A stretch of DNA of 6,111 nt from Egerieenecus sp048201975 (lineage in GTDB: Bacteria > Bacillota > Clostridia > Christensenellales > Aristaeellaceae), in contig DBFBGQ010000015.1 in assembly GCA_048201975.1 (NCBI GenBank), positions 1 through 6,111 on the forward strand. Reading direction: 5' to 3'. Both the position numbers and the translations under genes were made by a program. The notes below the pieces were generated by a model that did no database searches, was not told the DNA's origin, and was given only the letters and a program-made list of their open reading frames with translations. This document shows, piece by piece, positions 5,310 through 6,111 of this stretch (the first letter of the stretch is position 1; each line of letters begins with the position of its first letter).

Positions 5310-5947
5310 CAGCGGGAGGCATGCCAATCCTCCCGTAAGATGGCGTAAACTTCCACATCCACAAATTTGCCTTTATTCCAGAGTCTTCCCCGCATGGTTC
5401 CCTCCCGGCGCATGCCCGCTTTGAGCATAACCCGACCGCTGGCGGGATTGTCCGTTTCGTGCTGGGCCTCCACCCGGTGGAGCTTCAGCGTGCCAAAGGC
5501 CACGCCCAGCACTGCGCGAACCGCTTCGGTCATCAGCCCGCGGTTCCAACAGCTGCGGGCCAGGCTGTAGCCGATTTCTGTGCTCCTGTTTTCCGTATTC
5601 AGCCACATGAAGCCGATGGTGCCAACCACCCGGCCGGTATCCTTCAGCACAATGCCATAAGTGCTGGGTTCCCCGTTGCGGTATTGCTTCAAAATGTAGC
5701 GCAAATACGCCCTGGTCTGACCGATGGTCTCGTGGGCGTCCCACAGCACGTGCCTGGCCACCTCCGGATCCCGGGAATAGGCGAACACATCCTGACTGTC
5801 GCTCATTTTCAAGGGGCGAAGCAATAGCCGCGGGGTTTCCAGGGGTGGCAGGTGGGAAAACACATCCCGATACTGCCAGAAGGTAACATCGCCGGATTCC
5901 TTGGGGCGCAATTCACCTCGAAGACGCTGGAAAAGGGTGTCACACAC
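5309..5947 (-). CDS. GNAT N-acetyltransferase, RimJ/RimL type
   Basis: This 212-residue protein is predicted to move an acetyl group from acetyl-CoA to an amine; the family includes ribosomal-protein N-terminal acetyltransferases, but the substrate here is unknown. It shows the opening LETPRLLLRPL (36-46), DPEVARHVLW (60-69), the central strands GTIGFMWL (109-116) and EIGYSLA (124-130), the acetyl-CoA loop region SCWNRGLMTEAV (132-143), LHRVEAQHETDNPAS (156-170) and a C-terminal DVEVYAILREDW (197-208). The GTG start is supported by GGGAGG 9 bases upstream, and residues 27-34 (RDVFSHLP) resemble the normal N-terminus of clostridial relatives. A GTG at 5863 is a weaker alternative with no binding site. 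The gene overlaps the upstream membrane-protein frame by 8 bases, suggesting coupled translation. Confidence 0.9.
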   Translation of the reverse strand: MCDTLFQRLRGELRPKESGDVTFWQYRDVFSHLPPLETPRLLLRPLKMSDSQDVFAYSRDPEVARHVLWDAHETIGQTRAYLRYILKQYRNGEPSTYGIVLKDTGRVVGTIGFMWLNTENRSTEIGYSLARSCWNRGLMTEAVRAVLGVAFGTLKLHRVEAQHETDNPASGRVMLKAGMRREGTMRGRLWNKGKFVDVEVYAILREDWHASR

Positions 5948-6111
5948 GGCAAATGGCCTCCCATCGGCTCAGCAGCGCCGGCAGAGAAGTGGTTATCGCC
6001 GGCTCCCAGGTTGCACTACCATACACCAACAGCGCGACGCCCAGCAAGGCGATCAGCGTCAGGCAGAGGATCAAAATGGAAAAAGCATGACTTTTTCTGG
6101 ATGGCAAGGAA
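5940..6111 (-). CDS. C-terminal part of a small membrane protein (5' end outside the window)
   Basis: A - strand frame enters from the right edge and ends at TGA (5942-5940), giving 56 visible residues. A basic patch (SRKSHAF, residues 4-10) is followed by a strong hydrophobic segment of about 20 residues (11-30, with ILILCLTLIALLGVALLVY), then a mostly polar tail ending SRWEAICRV. That is a single membrane helix with the N-side positive charge expected for an inside-in start. No ATG is present; TTG at 6107 is possible, but the start more likely lies outside the window. The end overlaps the GNAT start by 8 bases, so the two are probably one operon. I do not recognise the family. Confidence 0.6.
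   Translation of the reverse strand, partial: SLPSRKSHAFSILILCLTLIALLGVALLVYGSATWEPAITTSLPALLSRWEAICRV
5957..5962 (-). promoter_or_regulatory. Ribosome binding site that supports the GTG start of the acetyltransferase
   Basis: On the - strand GGGAGG precedes GTG 5947 by 9 bases. It lies inside the end of the upstream frame, as expected for a translationally coupled pair. Confidence 0.7.

Noticed and set aside
1..6111. tRNA, rRNA, CRISPR, insertion sequences, T-box or riboswitch
   Set aside because: I looked on both strands and saw no cloverleaf, regularly spaced repeat array, transposase, terminal inverted repeats or T-box/riboswitch core.

Overview
The window looks like chromosomal DNA of a G+C-rich, endospore-forming Bacillota, most likely in Clostridia. 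The two anchors are a BofA-type sporulation protein and a CggR-type glycolytic repressor placed ahead of pgk and tpiA, a gene order typical of Bacillota. Finer placement (for example Oscillospirales or Christensenellales relatives) is inference. There are no RNA genes, CRISPR arrays, insertion sequences or obvious mobile elements.

Layout. At the left edge the last 18 codons of an unidentified + strand gene run tail-to-tail into bofA on the - strand, with stop codons overlapping by 4 bases. bofA diverges from cggR across 176 bases that hold a good vegetative-type promoter and a degenerate CggR-like operator. The + strand then carries cggR (344 aa), pgk (396 aa) and tpiA (250 aa), separated by short gaps that each hold a strong hairpin, and ends in a textbook rho-independent terminator. 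gapA, which usually lies between cggR and pgk, is absent; the window ends the operon at tpiA, so gpm and eno are not here either.

A 285-base noncoding stretch with small repeats follows. Next is a stand-alone PLP-dependent alpha-oxoamine synthase (416 aa, + strand). Its motifs resemble the carrier-protein- or lipid-associated branch more than ordinary BioF or Kbl. A long hairpin, suited to ending transcription in both directions, separates it from a convergent - strand pair: a RimJ/RimL-type GNAT acetyltransferase, and upstream of it the C-terminus of a small or partial membrane protein that overlaps the GNAT start by 8 bases.

How it works together. CggR is expected to repress its own operon when fructose-1,6-bisphosphate is low, so pgk and tpiA would respond to glycolytic flux. 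The hairpins probably tune the relative amounts of regulator and enzymes. The synthase and acetyltransferase are separate transcription units with no visible link to glycolysis. No clearly novel multi-gene system is visible; the items most worth checking are the synthase, the operon without gapA, and the intercistronic hairpins.
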